From NCBI GenBank assembly GCA_027082895.1, contig JALWTJ010000419.1, positions 1 to 13,641 of the forward strand: a DNA stretch of 13,641 bases. Direction: 5' to 3'. Shown one piece after another: positions 1-7,387 of the stretch. The notes under the pieces are model-generated. The model saw nothing but the letters and a program-made list of their open reading frames with translations, was not told the origin of the DNA and ran no database searches. Each line of letters begins with the position of its first letter. The first letter of the stretch is position 1. A program made the position numbers and the translations under genes. The DNA comes from Hyphomicrobiales bacterium. GTDB taxonomy: Bacteria > Pseudomonadota > Alphaproteobacteria > Rhizobiales > Devosiaceae.

Positions 1-569
1 AGGCGGAAAGCGCCTGGCTGGTGCTGCTGGTGCTTTCCGTCATGATCGGAGCCGCCGCATGGATTTCCCTTAATCCGCTCAAGAGCCCCGAATGGCGGCT
101 TTACCTGTTTGCCTTCATTGCCATTCTCCTGTCCGGTTCCGTTACCCTGCTGGTGGTGACCCAGGGCGTGTTGCGCATTGCCCCCTGGTATTCTCCCCGT
201 CTGCTGATTCCCCTGGCCGGCATGATCTTTTCCAATTCCATGACCGCCGTTTCCCTTTCCAGTGAGCGCATGGTGTCCGAACTGTCCCGGGGAAGTGCGT
301 TTGCCGCGGCCCGGGCCATTGCCTTCAACGCCGCCCTCATTCCCGCCATCAATGCCATGTTCGCGGTAGGGCTGGTGTCCCTGCCCGGCATGATGACCGG
401 CCAGATATTGTCCGGGGTCTCGCCCCTGATCGCAGTGAAATATCAGATCGTGGTCATGGTGATGGTTTTCAGTGCCGCCGGTCTGTCCAATGCCATTTTC
501 CTGCATCTTTCCCGCCATGCGTTTCGCCACCATGTGGCACCCGTGCGGCGCGCGCAGCCGGGCGAATGA
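1..569 (+). CDS. fetB: FetB-type (UPF0014) ABC transporter permease, 5' truncated
   Basis: This is the C-terminal part of an integral-membrane permease of the UPF0014/FetB (YbbM) family, the partner of an ATPase (FetA) in an inner-membrane ABC system linked in E. coli to iron export and oxidative-stress resistance; plant STAR2 is a relative. The reading frame is open from base 3, so the gene begins upstream of the window; the GTG at 21 is an internal codon. Family hallmarks are visible: IPLAGMIFSNSMTAVSLS, then the highly conserved run ALIPAINAMFAVGLVSLPGMMTG, then QILSGVSPLIAVKYQIVVM. At least four hydrophobic segments are present, and a short basic tail ends the protein. A FetA-like ATPase would be expected just upstream. 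The family assignment is strong. The substrate (iron or another metal) is inferred from the family only. TSUP follows 24 bp downstream and may be co-transcribed. Confidence 0.9.
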   Translation, partial: AESAWLVLLVLSVMIGAAAWISLNPLKSPEWRLYLFAFIAILLSGSVTLLVVTQGVLRIAPWYSPRLLIPLAGMIFSNSMTAVSLSSERMVSELSRGSAFAAARAIAFNAALIPAINAMFAVGLVSLPGMMTGQILSGVSPLIAVKYQIVVMVMVFSAAGLSNAIFLHLSRHAFRHHVAPVRRAQPGE

Positions 570-582
570 TGGCTGTACGGGC

Positions 583-589
583 AAGGAGG
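583..589 (+). promoter_or_regulatory. Strong Shine-Dalgarno deciding the GTG start of the TSUP permease
   Basis: AAGGAGG lies four bases before the GTG at 594, followed by a G run. The spacing is slightly short, but the next in-frame ATG (624) has no comparable site and would cut into the first membrane segment. The GTG is therefore preferred. Confidence 0.6.
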
Positions 590-593
590 GGGG

Positions 594-1334
594 GTGGCCA
601 TTCCTGATCTGTCGCCCCTCCAGATGGGCTACTTTGCCCTTGCTGCTGCCCTGATCGGCTTCACCAAGACTTCGGTGGGCGGTGTCGGCATTCTTGCGGT
701 GTTGCTGGCCGCGCTTGCCTTTCCCGGAAAGGCCTCTCCCGGCATTGTCCTGCCCATGCTGATCATCGCCGATATCGTCGCCGTGATCTATTACCGCCGC
801 GATTGCCATTGGCCGGTGCTGCTGCGCCTGTTTCCGGCCGCCGTCGCCGGCATTGTGGTGGGATGGGTGGTGGTCGATCTGGCGCCTCTTGCCTTTTTTC
901 GCCGCCTGATCGGCCTGATCATCCTGTTCGGGCTTTTTGTCAGTCTGCTGGTGGAACATTTCCGGGTGCGGCCCCAGAGCGGCTGGCTGGTGACCTCTGT
1001 CGTCGGCATGCTGGCGGGGGCATCCTCCATGATCGCCAACGCCGCCGGCCCCATTTTCGGGGTTTTCCTGTTGCAGGTCGGCCTGACCAAGGAAAGGTTT
1101 GTGGGCACCCGCTCCTGGTATTTCCTGATCCTGAACCTGGTCAAGGTCCCCTTTTCTGCCCAACTGGGCCTGATAACGCCCCGGACGCTGTTGCTGGACC
1201 TGGCCGCGGTTCCCCTGATCCTTGCCGGGGCATGGCTGGGCGTGAAAATCCTCGGCATGATCAACCTGACCCTTTTCAAGTGGCTGATTCGGGCTGCGGT
1301 AATCATTGCCGCCATTCGCCTGCTTGTGTTCTGA
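594..1334 (+). CDS. TauE/SafE (TSUP) family membrane permease
   Basis: This 246-residue polytopic inner-membrane protein belongs to the TSUP (TauE/SafE, DUF81) family, whose characterised members export or import small sulfur-containing or organic anions such as sulfite, sulfoacetate or thiosulfate. The internally duplicated family signature is visible: IGFTKTSVGGVGIL at residues 21-34 in the first half, and GMLAGASSMIANAAGPI followed by LTKERFVGT at about 138-172 in the second. About seven or eight hydrophobic helices span the protein, and its length is normal for the family. The GTG start is supported by AAGGAGG immediately upstream. It sits 24 bp after the FetB-like gene, so the two may share a transcript, though no functional link is known. 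No sulfur-metabolism gene is nearby, so the substrate cannot be assigned. Confidence 0.88.
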   Translation: MAIPDLSPLQMGYFALAAALIGFTKTSVGGVGILAVLLAALAFPGKASPGIVLPMLIIADIVAVIYYRRDCHWPVLLRLFPAAVAGIVVGWVVVDLAPLAFFRRLIGLIILFGLFVSLLVEHFRVRPQSGWLVTSVVGMLAGASSMIANAAGPIFGVFLLQVGLTKERFVGTRSWYFLILNLVKVPFSAQLGLITPRTLLLDLAAVPLILAGAWLGVKILGMINLTLFKWLIRAAVIIAAIRLLVF

Positions 1335-1375
1335 AACCCGAACGCATAAACACTGGGTCCGCTGATGTTTTTCAA

Positions 1376-2131
1376 ATGAAGTTGCCCCAAATGGACCTGG
1401 CTTTTGTCATTCCCGCCTACAATGAAGAAAGACTGGTCGGAGCGTGCCTGCAATCCGTCGTGGACGAGGTTGAACGGTCCGGCTGCAAGGCCGAAATCAT
1501 CCTGGTCAACAACGCTTCCACCGACCGGACCGGCGAGATTGCCCGCTCCTTCCCCGGAGTGACGGTGGTTGACGAAGAAAAGAAGGGGCTGGTGCATGCC
1601 CGCAAGGCCGGTTTCGATGCCAGCACCGCCGAACTGGTGGCCAATATCGACGCCGACACCCAACTGCCCAGGGGCTGGATTTCCACCGTGCTCGACAATT
1701 TTTCCCGTCACCCGGAACTGGTGGCCCTGAGCGGCCCCTACATCTATCACGACATGGCCCTGCACAATCGCATCCTGGTGCGGATTTTCTATTACGGGGC
1801 CTACCTGCTCTATCTATTGAATCGCTTTGTCTTTCGCGTCGGCTCCATGATTCAGGGGGGCAATTTCGTTCTGCGCCGCTCCGCATGGGAAAAGGCGGGC
1901 GGTTTTGACACCTCCATCGCCTTTTACGGCGAAGATACCGACGTGGCCCTTCGGCTGCACAAGATCGGGCCGGTCAAATGGACCTTTGCCCTGCCCATGT
2001 ACACGTCCGGGCGCCGGCTGGAGCAGGAGGGCGTGTTCCAGACCGCCGGCGTCTATACCCTGAACTATCTGTGGGTGACCTTTACCGGCAAGCCGTTTAC
2101 CCGCGACTACAGCGACGTGCGGCCCGAATAG
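1376..2131 (+). CDS. Family 2 glycosyltransferase
   Basis: This 251-residue GT-A fold, family 2 (GT2) glycosyltransferase transfers a sugar from a nucleotide-sugar donor to an unknown acceptor, acting in the cytoplasm or at the inner face of the membrane. Visible motifs are the donor-binding N terminus VIPAYNEE (11-18), VNNASTD (44-50), the metal-binding DADT (92-95), GGNFVLRR (161-168) and the acidic YGEDTD (184-189), which carries the likely catalytic base. A hydrophobic stretch at about 132-155 may associate with the membrane. The frame is open far upstream, overlapping the TSUP gene, but homology-like sequence begins only here. The ATG at 1376 is chosen; the ATG at 1391 is an alternative. 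Neither has a clear Shine-Dalgarno site. There are no other envelope-sugar genes here to indicate the product. Confidence 0.85.
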   Translation: MKLPQMDLAFVIPAYNEERLVGACLQSVVDEVERSGCKAEIILVNNASTDRTGEIARSFPGVTVVDEEKKGLVHARKAGFDASTAELVANIDADTQLPRGWISTVLDNFSRHPELVALSGPYIYHDMALHNRILVRIFYYGAYLLYLLNRFVFRVGSMIQGGNFVLRRSAWEKAGGFDTSIAFYGEDTDVALRLHKIGPVKWTFALPMYTSGRRLEQEGVFQTAGVYTLNYLWVTFTGKPFTRDYSDVRPE

Positions 2132-2139
2132 GAGCGTCA

Positions 2140-2283
2140 ATGTTTACGGGGAAGGCCCATTCCGCAGCACGATGCATGGCGGCAGGCGGGTGGAGGCCTG
2201 AAACGCATGCTTTGCCCGGATATGGTCGCCCCGATTGTGCAAAATGCCCGCCAGCGCGTGCTTTTCCTTTCAGCTTGTTCTAA
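2140..2283 (+). CDS. Possible small ORF in the GT2-lacI gap (47 aa, doubtful)
   Basis: An ATG at 2140 follows a good Shine-Dalgarno match (GGAG at 2131-2134, overlapping the end of the glycosyltransferase stop codon). It opens a 47-residue frame ending at the TAA at 2281. The peptide is rich in Ala, Gly, Pro and Arg with three cysteines, has no membrane segment and resembles nothing I recognise. The ribosome-binding site is the only positive sign; the composition is what random GC-rich DNA would give. I list it as a candidate only. Confidence 0.15.
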   Translation: MFTGKAHSAARCMAAGGWRPETHALPGYGRPDCAKCPPARAFPFSLF

Positions 2284-2335
2284 AAGGGTTTTATTCCTTT
2301 TCTGATTTGTCCCCAGCCTGAACGCGGAACCTGCC

Positions 2336-3400
2336 TTGCCTGCAAAAACGCCCCCCAGACGCCGACCGACCGAAAGCGATGTGGCCCGGCATGCCGGGGT
2401 GTCCCAGTCCGCCGTTTCCCGCGCCTTTACCCCCGGCGCCTCCATCGCCGAAGCCACCCGGGAAAAGATACTGGCATCGGCTCGCGAACTGGGATTTCAT
2501 ACCAATCTGGTTGCCCGTTCGCTGGCCACCAGCCGCACCAACATCGTTGCCTTGGCCATCGCCAATCTGGAGAATCCCTTCTACGCTCAGGTCGTGACCG
2601 AACTTTCCGTGCGCTTGCGTGAAACGGGGCGCCACATCCTGCTGTTCACCACCTCCCAGGAGGCCGCCGCTGACCCGGAACTGGAACGTGTCCTGTCCTA
2701 CCAGGTGGACGCCCTCATTCTGGCAGCCACCACGGCCACCCCCGAACTGACCAGCCAGTGCCGCAAGAACGGCATTCCCATCGTGCAGATCAACCGCGAA
2801 AGCAAGATTGCCGGCATTTCCACCGTGCGCGGTGAGAATCAGCGCGCCGCCGAGCAGGTGGCCCAGTTCCTGATTGCAGGGGGGCATTCCAATTTTGCCT
2901 TTATTGGCGGAACACCGGATTCCAATACCTCCCTCATTCGTCAGGAAGCCTTTTGCAACCATTTGCGCTCCCTTGGCTTCCCCTCGGTCAAGGTGGCCCA
3001 TGGGCACTATTCCTTCCAGGGGGCCGCCACCGCCACCCGGGAGATACTGTCCGGGGATACGCCCGTGGATGCCATTTTCTGTGCATCGGACTATATGGCC
3101 TTTGCCGCCCTTGACGTGGTGCGGCGGGAGTTCGGGTTGAACGTGCCACGGGACATTTCCATTGTCGGCGTTGATGACGTGCCCGAAGCGGGCCATGCGG
3201 CCTATGACCTGACCACCTATTCCCAGCCCGCCGGTTCCCTGGCTGAAGAAGCCATCAAGATCATCGACCAGCAGATTGCCCATCCGGGGCGCCGTGCCCA
3301 GCGCCGGGAGGTGCGGGGGGAACTGATCCTGCGCGGCTCGGCCCGCATGCCCGAAACCTCCGTGTTCACCATAGACGGGAAAAAAGTCTGGCGTTCATGA
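2336..3400 (+). CDS. LacI/GalR-family transcriptional regulator
   Basis: This 354-residue DNA-binding regulator of the LacI/GalR family probably represses the adjacent gluconeogenic genes. The N-terminal helix-turn-helix is clear (TESDVARHAGVSQSAVSRAF, 12-31), followed by REKILASARELGF and the hinge helix NLVARSLATSRT (57-68), whose leucine normally inserts at a central CG of the operator. A periplasmic-binding-protein-like effector domain follows from about 70, with NPFYAQVV, VDALIL, GIPIVQINR, FIGGTPDSNTS, DAIFCASDYMAFA and ISIVGVDDVPEA. The TTG at 2336 is the only reasonable start: an in-frame stop lies at 2303 and no ATG or GTG precedes the HTH. There is no strong Shine-Dalgarno site, suggesting low expression. 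Two matching palindromes with central CG lie 9-49 bp past its stop, before pckA. The effector is unknown. Confidence 0.92.
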   Translation: MPAKTPPRRRPTESDVARHAGVSQSAVSRAFTPGASIAEATREKILASARELGFHTNLVARSLATSRTNIVALAIANLENPFYAQVVTELSVRLRETGRHILLFTTSQEAAADPELERVLSYQVDALILAATTATPELTSQCRKNGIPIVQINRESKIAGISTVRGENQRAAEQVAQFLIAGGHSNFAFIGGTPDSNTSLIRQEAFCNHLRSLGFPSVKVAHGHYSFQGAATATREILSGDTPVDAIFCASDYMAFAALDVVRREFGLNVPRDISIVGVDDVPEAGHAAYDLTTYSQPAGSLAEEAIKIIDQQIAHPGRRAQRREVRGELILRGSARMPETSVFTIDGKKVWRS

Positions 3401-3408
3401 ATTAGCGC

Positions 3409-3424
3409 TTGCATGCGTATGCAA
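3409..3424 (+). promoter_or_regulatory. Putative LacI-family operator O1 upstream of pckA
   Basis: The 16-mer TTGCATGCGTATGCAA is palindromic at seven of eight base pairs and has a central CG, the standard architecture of LacI-family operators. It starts nine bases after the stop of the LacI-family gene and matches a second copy 25 bp downstream at 14 of 16 positions. Binding by the neighbouring regulator is inferred. Confidence 0.7.
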
Positions 3425-3437
3425 AACTGGCTAATGC
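3409..3437 (+). promoter_or_regulatory. pckA: Possible pckA promoter embedded in the operators
   Basis: TTGCAT (3409-3414) and TAATGC (3432-3437) are separated by 17 bp. The -35 element is fair and the -10 element poor. If real, the first operator covers the -35 box and the second covers the -10 box and start site, which would suit repression. The match is too weak to rely on without transcript mapping. Confidence 0.25.
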
Positions 3438-3449
3438 ATGCGCATGCAA
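3434..3449 (+). promoter_or_regulatory. Putative LacI-family operator O2 upstream of pckA
   Basis: ATGCATGCGCATGCAA contains a perfect 14-bp palindrome (3435-3448) centred on CG. Each of the two sites departs from the ideal palindrome TTGCATGCGCATGCAA at a single base, so together they define a consensus. Centre-to-centre spacing to O1 is 25 bp, between two and two and a half helical turns. Confidence 0.7.
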
Positions 3450-3561
3450 CATGCCAGTTGCAGGCGAGGAGGTGTTGCGCATCCCCGTAAATTGCCTCCT
3501 CGCCACCCTTCATGCCTCCAGTCAAGGGAACGGCGCCAGCCGCTCAAGCGAGAAAGAAATC

Positions 3562-5208
3562 ATGAATATTCAATCGGCCTCCGCCAGCAGGGTCCCCGCA
3601 GGGATGGATGTCCATCCGGTTGCCATGCAAGATCTGAACCCCGTTTCCGGCAGGGGGGATTCCTCTGCCGACCATGCCCGCATTGCCCGCGCGGTGCACA
3701 GGAACGCCAAGGTCGTGCGTGAAAATTATGTGACCCGGTCCCTGATCGGGTGTGCCCAGCGGCGCGGGGAAGTTACCCCCACCGCCCATGGTGCGCTTGT
3801 GGCGTCCACCGGCAAGTTTACCGGCCGTTCCGCCAACGACAAGTTTATCGTCATGGACGATACCACCCGCAACAGCGTCTGGTGGCCCCAGAACAACCCC
3901 ATGGATGCCGACCGGTTCGAACTGCTGATGCAGGACATGCTGGCGCACACCACCGGCCGCTCGATCCACCAGCAGCAACTGTATGCCGGGGCTGACCCGA
4001 GCGCGCGTCTGAACGTGCAGGTTCTGACCCAGAGTGCCTGGCATGCCCTGTTCATCCGCCATTTGCTGATCCGTCCGACTCAGGAGCAACTGGATCGCTT
4101 TGCCGCCGATGTAACCATTCTGCACATGCCGGAATTTTCTGCCGATCCGGAACGTCACGGAACCCGTTCATCCACCTGCATTGCTCTGGATTTTACCCGC
4201 AACATCGTGTTGATCGCCGGGACCGCCTATGCCGGCGAGATCAAGAAATCCGTGTTCACCCTGTTCAACTTCCATGCCCCGGAAAGCGGCATTTTTCCCA
4301 TGCACTGCTCGGCCAACCTGAGCCGTACGGGGGAAACAACCTTGTTTTTCGGCCTGTCGGGCACCGGCAAGACCACCCTGTCCACATCTCCGGAACGGGC
4401 CCTGATCGGGGATGACGAACATGGCTGGAGCGAGAAGGGCGTGTTCAATCTGGAAGGTGGCTGCTACGCCAAGGCCGTCAACCTGACCCGGGAAGGCGAG
4501 CCCGAGATTTTCGCCACGACGCGGCTTCCCGGCACCATCCTTGAAAATGTCAGCGTGGATGCTCAGGGGGTTCCCGATTTCTTTGATACAAGCGTCACCG
4601 AGAACACCCGCATCGCCTATCCCCTGTCGGCCATCGCCAACCGCGTGCCCGATTCCATGGGGCCAGCGCCCTCCAACGTGGTCCTGCTGACCGCCGATGC
4701 TTTCGGGGTGCTGCCGCCTCTGGCCCGTCTGACGCGCGAACAGGCCATCTACTATTTCCTGAGCGGATACACGGCCAAGGTCGCGGGCACGGAACGCGGT
4801 GTCAGCGAACCCCAGGCCACCTTTTCCGCCTGTTTCGGTGCCCCCTTCATGGCCCGCCATCCGCGCGAATATGGCCAACTGCTCGACAAGCGCCTGCAGG
4901 AAAGCGGCGCCCGCATCTGGCTGCTCAACACCGGCTGGACCGGCGGCCCCTACGGGGTGGGGGAACGGATTGCCCTGAAAACGACCCGGCGCATGCTGGA
5001 AGCGGCCCTTTCCGGGGAACTGGATGGCGCTGATTTCCGCACCGATCCCGCCTTCGGGCTCGAGGTGCCCCTTGCCGTCAGGGACGTGGATCCGGCACTT
5101 CTGGACCCGCGCGCCTGCTGGGCCGACCCGGCAGCCTATGACGCCAAGGCCGCACATCTGCTGGGCCTGTTCGAGACGAATTTCACCCAATTGAACGCAT
5201 CGGAATAA
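3562..5208 (+). CDS. pckA: Phosphoenolpyruvate carboxykinase (ATP)
   Basis: Converts oxaloacetate plus ATP to phosphoenolpyruvate, ADP and CO2 in the cytoplasm, the first committed step of gluconeogenesis from TCA-cycle intermediates. The 548 residues are close to the E. coli enzyme (540). Hallmarks in order: FTGRSANDKF with substrate Arg89; YAGEIKKSVF (223-232) with the metal-ligand lysine; FPMHCSANL with His248; the P-loop GLSGTGKTT (264-272); the kinase-2-like LIGDDEHGW (281-289); and NTGWTGGPYGVGERI near 456-470. The frame is open back to the operators, but the ATG at 3562 fits because conserved sequence starts about 35 residues later; it has only a weak purine-rich site (GAGAAAG). ATGs at 3604 and 3625 are alternatives. 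It heads a run with fba and fbp and is probably repressed by the upstream LacI-family protein. Confidence 0.97.
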   Translation: MNIQSASASRVPAGMDVHPVAMQDLNPVSGRGDSSADHARIARAVHRNAKVVRENYVTRSLIGCAQRRGEVTPTAHGALVASTGKFTGRSANDKFIVMDDTTRNSVWWPQNNPMDADRFELLMQDMLAHTTGRSIHQQQLYAGADPSARLNVQVLTQSAWHALFIRHLLIRPTQEQLDRFAADVTILHMPEFSADPERHGTRSSTCIALDFTRNIVLIAGTAYAGEIKKSVFTLFNFHAPESGIFPMHCSANLSRTGETTLFFGLSGTGKTTLSTSPERALIGDDEHGWSEKGVFNLEGGCYAKAVNLTREGEPEIFATTRLPGTILENVSVDAQGVPDFFDTSVTENTRIAYPLSAIANRVPDSMGPAPSNVVLLTADAFGVLPPLARLTREQAIYYFLSGYTAKVAGTERGVSEPQATFSACFGAPFMARHPREYGQLLDKRLQESGARIWLLNTGWTGGPYGVGERIALKTTRRMLEAALSGELDGADFRTDPAFGLEVPLAVRDVDPALLDPRACWADPAAYDAKAAHLLGLFETNFTQLNASE

Positions 5209-5259
5209 CGCCCGCCCGGTGTCGGAAAAACAGGGGCTACCAACAAGAGGAATTTTTGC

Positions 5260-6324
5260 ATGGCTCTCATAACCCTTCGTCAACTGCTCGATCACGCGGG
5301 TGAACACACCTATGGCATGCCCGCCTTCAACATCACCAATCTGGAAACGCTGCAGGCGGTGGTTGAAGCTGCCGACCGCACCAATTCCCCGGTTTTGCTG
5401 CAGGCTTCCAGCACCGCCCGCAAATATATGGGCGACGCCTTTCTGCGCCACATGTTCGAAGCGGCCGTGGAACAATATCCCCACCTGCCCATCTGCCTGC
5501 ATCTGGACCATGGCAACGAACTGGCCACCTGCATGTCGGCCATGGACATGGGCTTCACCTCGGTAATGATGGATGGCTCTCTGCTGGCCGATGCCAAGAC
5601 CCCTTCCGATTATGCCTATAACGTGTCCGAAACCGCTTCCGTGGTTGAAGTGGCCCATGCACGGGGTATTTCCGTGGAAGGGGAACTGGGGGTTCTGGGA
5701 TCCCTGGAAACCGGCATGGGCGAGAAGGAAGACGGCCACGGTTTCGAGGGCATGCTGGCCCGCAACCAGTTGCTGACCGATCCCGATGAAGCGGCACAGT
5801 TCGTGGCTGAAACTGGCGTTGATGCTCTGGCGGTTGCCTGTGGCACTTCCCACGGCGCCTACAAGTTTTCCCGCCGTCCCAACGGGGACATTCTGGCCAT
5901 GGATACCATCGAGGCCATTCACGCCAAGCTGCCCAACACCCACCTGGTCATGCACGGCGCCTCCACGGTTCCCCAGTATCTTCAGGACCTGATCAACGAG
6001 AATGGCGGCGAGATGGCCCAGACCTTCGGTGTTCCCCTTGAAGAAGTGGAACGGGGCATCAAGAGCGGTGTGCGCAAGATCAATATCGACACCGACATTC
6101 GCATGGCCATGACCGGCTCCATGCGCGAGTTCCTGTCCAACAACCGCTCGTCCTTTGACACGCGCGGGGCGTTGAAGCCGGGCCGGGAACGCACTATTGA
6201 ATTGTGCATTGAACGCAATGAACGTTTCGGGTGCGCCGGGCAGGCCGACAAGATCAAGCCCCTGTCCCTGGAACTGATGGCAGACCGGTACGCCGCCGGT
6301 GTGATGAACCACCGGGCGGCCTGA
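5260..6324 (+). CDS. fba: Class II fructose-1,6-bisphosphate aldolase (Calvin-cycle subtype)
   Basis: Zinc-dependent aldolase that reversibly joins dihydroxyacetone phosphate and glyceraldehyde 3-phosphate into fructose 1,6-bisphosphate; in this setting it probably runs in the gluconeogenic direction. The 354 residues show the class II barrel: YGMPAFNITN (18-27), LHLDHGNE with catalytic Asp83 and zinc ligand His84, SVEGELGVLG (139-148) carrying the acidic metal ligand, CGTSHGAYK with His198, VMHGAST with His232, and GVRKINIDTDIRMA (270-283). The GSLETGMGEKEDG insertion and long C terminus match the subtype named after the Calvin cycle. No RuBisCO or phosphoribulokinase gene is present, so the label gives the subfamily and not autotrophy. 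AAGAGGA lies 8 bp before the ATG. It begins 51 bp after pckA and 21 bp before fbp. Confidence 0.96.
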   Translation: MALITLRQLLDHAGEHTYGMPAFNITNLETLQAVVEAADRTNSPVLLQASSTARKYMGDAFLRHMFEAAVEQYPHLPICLHLDHGNELATCMSAMDMGFTSVMMDGSLLADAKTPSDYAYNVSETASVVEVAHARGISVEGELGVLGSLETGMGEKEDGHGFEGMLARNQLLTDPDEAAQFVAETGVDALAVACGTSHGAYKFSRRPNGDILAMDTIEAIHAKLPNTHLVMHGASTVPQYLQDLINENGGEMAQTFGVPLEEVERGIKSGVRKINIDTDIRMAMTGSMREFLSNNRSSFDTRGALKPGRERTIELCIERNERFGCAGQADKIKPLSLELMADRYAAGVMNHRAA

Positions 6325-6345
6325 CCTGAAGGCGAAGGAACCTCC

Positions 6346-7341
6346 GTGGCTCAAGATCCCATGCACAACCAGCTCGCGCTCTGGCTGCAAGGCCAGGGCG
6401 CATCCGCGTCCGTCAACGAAACCATTTTGGCCCTGGCCCGTTCCGCCGTCGCCATTGATCGGGAAATCCGCCTTGCCGCAATTGGCCGGGGGCAGCAGGC
6501 GCAAACCAGCGAAAACGTGCAAGGGGAGGACCAGAAAACCCTGGACGTGGTATCCAACCAGATCGTTATGGAACATCTGGCGGGGCTGGACCACATTGCC
6601 GCCATGGTGTCCGAAGAGGTCGAGCACCCCATTCTGCCATCCGCCATCGGCCCGCAGGCGGATCAGGTGGTCTGTTTCGATCCCCTCGATGGTTCCTCCA
6701 ACATTGCCAGCAACTGCCCCATCGGCACCATTTTTTCCATTCTTGGTGTTGAAGGGGGCGATCGGAAAATTTCCGAAGCCAACATCCTTGCCGCTTCGGG
6801 CAAGCAATTGGCGGCCGGCTATGTCCTTTACGGACCCGCCACCGTTCTGGTCGTGACCACCACCCGCCATGTGGCCATGTTCGCCCTTGATCCGGACGGG
6901 GACGGTTTCATGCTCGTCAATGACAGGCTGACCATTCCCGAAACCTGTTCCAACTGGTCCATCAATGCCTCCTATGAGCGCTATTGGGACACGGCCATCA
7001 CCACCTATGTGCGCGAATGCGTGGCCGGCAGGGAGGGCCCCCGTGGCCGTGATTTCAACACCCGCTGGTCCGCCGCCATGGTGGCCGACATTCACCGGCT
7101 GTTCTTTGATGGCGGGGTATTCATCTATCCGGCCCTGAAAAAGCCGGGATCAGAAACCGGCAAGTTGCGCTTTTTCTATGAAGCCAACCCCATGGCCCTG
7201 CTCGCCCATCGGGCAGGGGGCCGGGCCATTGCTTCGGGTCCGGACATTCTGGACATCCGGCCCACCGGCATTCACCAGCGCGTGCCCGTAATTATCGGAT
7301 CGCGCGAGGAAGTGGATCGGATTGCCGCACTTTATGGCTGA
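6346..7341 (+). CDS. fbp: Class I fructose-1,6-bisphosphatase
   Basis: Hydrolyses fructose 1,6-bisphosphate to fructose 6-phosphate, the irreversible late step of gluconeogenesis. The 331 residues are typical of class I FBPase. Visible signatures are GEDQKTLD (60-67), the metal-binding SEEVEHP (89-95), FDPLDGSSN (111-119) with the catalytic metal and phosphate ligands, and LRFFYEANPMA (274-284) followed by the AGG and HQRVPVIIGS segments near the C terminus. The GTG at 6346 is chosen because AAGGA sits 6 bp upstream; the ATG at 6361 has no ribosome-binding site. Only 21 bp separate it from fba, so the two are almost certainly co-transcribed. It ends the pckA-fba-fbp run. The next gene has its own promoter-like signal. 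Confidence 0.96.
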   Translation: MAQDPMHNQLALWLQGQGASASVNETILALARSAVAIDREIRLAAIGRGQQAQTSENVQGEDQKTLDVVSNQIVMEHLAGLDHIAAMVSEEVEHPILPSAIGPQADQVVCFDPLDGSSNIASNCPIGTIFSILGVEGGDRKISEANILAASGKQLAAGYVLYGPATVLVVTTTRHVAMFALDPDGDGFMLVNDRLTIPETCSNWSINASYERYWDTAITTYVRECVAGREGPRGRDFNTRWSAAMVADIHRLFFDGGVFIYPALKKPGSETGKLRFFYEANPMALLAHRAGGRAIASGPDILDIRPTGIHQRVPVIIGSREEVDRIAALYG

Positions 7342-7359
7342 TTGTACCATTCCGGGTCT

Positions 7360-7387
7360 TTGCGTTTTCATCCCGAACAGCTAACAT
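7360..7387 (+). promoter_or_regulatory. Candidate promoter for the thiolase / acetoacetyl-CoA synthetase genes
   Basis: TTGCGT (7360-7365) and TAACAT (7382-7387) are separated by 16 bp, giving a moderate sigma-70-like match: three of six bases at -35 and four of six at -10. It lies in the 76-bp gap after fbp, and a perfect inverted repeat begins directly after the -10 box, where the transcript would start. Confidence 0.35.

Noticed and set aside
803..1375. N-terminal extension of the glycosyltransferase frame back into the TSUP gene
   Set aside because: The extension is out-of-frame reading of the TSUP coding sequence, rich in Pro, Arg and Gly. The GT2 domain begins right after the ATG at 1376.
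2200..2215. Possible third LacI operator (autoregulatory) around CGCATGC upstream of the regulator
   Set aside because: Only one half-site matches; the other arm does not fit the TTGCATGCGCATGCAA consensus.
3409..3561. Extension of the pckA frame back into the operator region
   Set aside because: It would make the operators coding sequence and add about 50 residues with no PEPCK similarity. The ATG at 3562 gives a length close to the family norm.
4168..7095. A 975-codon open frame on the minus strand across pckA, fba and fbp
   Set aside because: It is antisense to three genes with full family motifs. Its predicted protein is Gly/His-rich low-grade sequence with no domain, a by-product of GC-biased codon use.
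7349..7376. Possible terminator after fbp (CGGG ... CCCG with a T-rich loop)
   Set aside because: The stem is only about 4 bp with a long loop and no following T-run.
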